DNA of 45,420 bases from Labilithrix sp. (GTDB lineage Bacteria; Myxococcota_A; Polyangia; Polyangiales; Polyangiaceae): positions 1 to 45,420 of the forward strand of contig JAHBWF010000050.1 of assembly GCA_019637105.1 (NCBI GenBank), written 5' to 3'. The notes beneath the pieces are model-generated. The model was given only the letters and a program-made list of their open reading frames with translations. It was not told where the DNA came from and did no database searches. A program made the position numbers and the translations under genes. This document shows, piece by piece, positions 43,911 to 45,420 of the stretch (within the stretch, counting starts at the first letter, position 1; each line of letters begins with the position of its first letter).

Positions 43911-44912
43911 GTGGCGGAAGCGGACGGCGCGGCCCAGGAGCGAGAACCGACGGCCCGGGACGCGGCCCTCGAGGAGACGCGCGGGCTCCGCGGCGCGCCC
44001 GTCACCGGCGCGCTCTTGGCCGCCAACGCCGGCGTCTTCGCCGCGCAGGTCTCGCTGGCGGGCCACCTGCGCTTCGCGCTCGGCGGCGCCGATCCGCAGG
44101 ACCACACGCTCTGGAACGCCATCCTCCGGTGGCTCGGCGGCAACGACTCGACGTTCACCATCGCCGACACGCGGCTTGAGACGCTGGTGACCTCGTGCTT
44201 CCTCCACGGGTCGATCCTCCACCTCGGCTTCAACCTGCTCGTCCTGTGGCAGGTCGGCCCGTTCCTCGAGCGCGCCGTCGGGCGCGCGCGCTTCCTCCCG
44301 CTCTACCTCGGCTCCGGGATCATGGGCAGCGCCTTCAGCGCGATCGCGGGCCGGCTCTTCGGCGCGTCGCTCAGCATCGGCGCCTCGGGGGCCATCTGCG
44401 GGCTCATCGGCGCGATGCTCGTCCTCGGCGCGCGCACGCAGGGGTGGCGCGGGCCGCTCGCGCGGCAGATGGCCGGGTGGCTCGCGTTCCTCTTCGTCCT
44501 CGGCCTCGCCAAGAACCTGCAAGGCGGGATGGTCCAGGTCGACAACGCGGCGCACGTCGGCGGCGCGCTCGGCGGCGTCATCATCGCCGCCACGTGGCGG
44601 CGCGGGGTCACCTACACGGCGCAGCTCTCGCGGATCGTCGTCGGCGTCTGCGTCGCCGCCGTGATCGTCGCCGGCCTCACGGTCTACGTCCGCAACCGGA
44701 CCGATCGCTACCTCTTCATGGGCGTGGACGAGCGTCTGAACGCGGCGAGCCGCGCCGCGCGCAGCGGCCAGTGCGACGAGGCCGACCGCGCGATGAAGCG
44801 CGCCCAGCGCCTCGACCCGGGCAACGAGCGGCTCCACGATCGCGCGCAGGAGATCAACCGCGAGTGCCTCACGCCGTCCTCGCCGCCGCCGCTCGACTCC
44901 GCGCGACCTTGA
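43911..44912 (+). CDS. Rhomboid-family intramembrane serine protease
   Basis: A 333-residue membrane protein from GTG 43911. FLHGSILHLGFNLLVLWQVG (97-116) holds the HxxxN-type histidine/asparagine motif. GASGAICGLIGA carries the nucleophile Ser159. VDNAAHVGGALGG carries the catalytic His215. Six or seven hydrophobic segments fit. After the last one (IVVGVCVAAVIVAGLTVYV) there is a soluble C-terminal part of about 85 residues resembling a single TPR-like helical pair (DERLNAASRAARSGQCDEAD, RAMKRAQRLDPGNERL), which may recruit substrate. The preceding 254-base spacer shows nothing I can name. Confidence 0.92.
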   Translation: MAEADGAAQEREPTARDAALEETRGLRGAPVTGALLAANAGVFAAQVSLAGHLRFALGGADPQDHTLWNAILRWLGGNDSTFTIADTRLETLVTSCFLHGSILHLGFNLLVLWQVGPFLERAVGRARFLPLYLGSGIMGSAFSAIAGRLFGASLSIGASGAICGLIGAMLVLGARTQGWRGPLARQMAGWLAFLFVLGLAKNLQGGMVQVDNAAHVGGALGGVIIAATWRRGVTYTAQLSRIVVGVCVAAVIVAGLTVYVRNRTDRYLFMGVDERLNAASRAARSGQCDEADRAMKRAQRLDPGNERLHDRAQEINRECLTPSSPPPLDSARP

Positions 44913-44916
44913 AGGA

Positions 44917-44941
44917 CGAGCATGGCTCGGGATCATGCTCG
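44917..44941. terminator. Hairpin after the rhomboid gene
   Basis: CGAGCATG and CATGCTCG form a perfect eight-base stem around a nine-base loop, four bases after the rhomboid stop. There is no T-tract, so it may be a weak terminator or a 3'-end stabiliser. Confidence 0.5.
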
Positions 44942-44996
44942 GCCATGACGCGACGCGCGCTGGTCCCGTCCCCGCGCGGCGCGCTATGGTCGACGC

Positions 44997-45420
44997 GTGG
45001 ACGCGTTCATCCCGTACGGCAGCTACTTCTCCACCCCGTTCGCGAAGTGGCAGGGCTCGCTCGCGAACGTCCCGTCGACCGATCTCCTGGTGCACGCGGC
45101 GCGCGCGTTCCTCGACGGGCGAGGTCTCCCGCCCACCGCCTTCGACTACGGCGTGCTCGGCGTCACCGTCCCGCAGCGGCAGGTCTTCTACGGCCTGCCG
45201 TGGCTCCTCGGGAGGCTCGGCGCGACGGCGGTGGGCGGCCCCACGATCGCGCAGGCGTGCGCCACGAGCGCGCGCTGCCTCGCCGTGGCCGCGCAGGAGG
45301 TCGCGTCCGGAGGGGCCCGGACGACGCTCGTGCTCACGACCGACCGGACCTCGAACGGCCCGCACCTCTACTACCCGAACCCGAAGGGGCCCGGCGGCAC
45401 GGGCGCCCACGAGGACTGGG
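44997..45420 (+). CDS. Thiolase-like acyl-CoA acetyltransferase, 5' part
   Basis: An open frame from GTG 44997 continues past the right edge (141 codons visible). MDAFIPYGSYFSTPFAKWQG is followed by a thiolase N-terminal fold. The predicted active-site cysteine lies in TIAQACATSARCLAVAAQEV, where thiolases have a C-x-S-[GS]-[LMA] motif followed by a helix. RTTLVLTTDRTSNGPHLYYP matches the next strand. Thiolases condense or cleave acyl-CoA. The left part differs from classical FadA-type thiolases, so a divergent subgroup is likely. Confidence 0.8.
   Translation, partial: MDAFIPYGSYFSTPFAKWQGSLANVPSTDLLVHAARAFLDGRGLPPTAFDYGVLGVTVPQRQVFYGLPWLLGRLGATAVGGPTIAQACATSARCLAVAAQEVASGGARTTLVLTTDRTSNGPHLYYPNPKGPGGTGAHEDW

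Overview
This is a high-GC (roughly 70 percent) segment of a Gram-negative bacterial chromosome. It is most likely from a myxobacterium-like Myxococcota (Polyangia/Sorangiineae type). The reasons are the many lipoproteins with D/A/G/S/P-rich linkers behind the lipobox, a Ser/Thr kinase fused to a formylglycine-enzyme-like domain, ExbB/ExbD/TonB genes with a very proline-rich TonB, and frequent GTG/TTG starts. No rRNA, tRNA, CRISPR or intact mobile element was seen.

Layout. 1-4301: a partial membrane-anchored protein, a TetR regulator, then an operator-like palindrome ahead of a two-gene cell-envelope operon (outer-membrane-like protein plus lipoprotein). 4303-7706: an EamA transporter divergent from a PLP-dependent lyase/decarboxylase that overlaps an amidohydrolase. 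7837-11587: a zinc-ribbon/kinase/FGE-like fusion, a decayed reverse-strand remnant, and a duplicated-domain lipoprotein ending in a clear terminator. 11588-17921: a repeat-rich spacer holding a stray piece of the neighbouring gene, then a two-gene minus-strand operon for a 2-hydroxyacyl-CoA dehydratase-type subunit and its giant double-ATPase activase, with a 20-base palindrome in the promoter region. 17922-24335: a STAND-type NTPase with a C-terminal winged helix, a TAP-type hydrolase lipoprotein, a proline-rich single-pass membrane protein and a second TetR regulator. 24461-28865: a GH31 lipoprotein translationally coupled to a class I glutamine amidotransferase, and a divergent vWA lipoprotein. 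29070-35197: a HAD 5'-nucleotidase, a frameshifted hendecad-repeat lipoprotein, then truD-exbB-exbD-tonB, where truD and exbB overlap.

35198-36700 is the most disturbed stretch. It holds two direct copies of the N-terminal part of a family 4 uracil-DNA glycosylase gene. Between them lies a foldback structure with about 146-base inverted arms enclosing a transposase remnant. The catalytic part of the glycosylase follows at 36701. 37362-45420: a trypsin-like protease lipoprotein, a YihY/BrkB membrane protein, a DUF3105 lipoprotein, two small proteins, a GAF-GGDEF diguanylate cyclase, a rhomboid protease with a C-terminal extension, and the start of a thiolase-like gene that runs off the window.

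There is no single classical gene cluster. The window mixes envelope proteins, signalling and metabolism. The points most worth pursuing are the duplicated gene fragments (dehydratase piece at 11778-11837, glycosylase N-terminus at 35246 and 36280), the foldback element, the fused tandem activase with a possible TetR operator, and the unusual domain architectures of the kinase and the STAND regulator. All calls come from reading the sequence; no database search was run.
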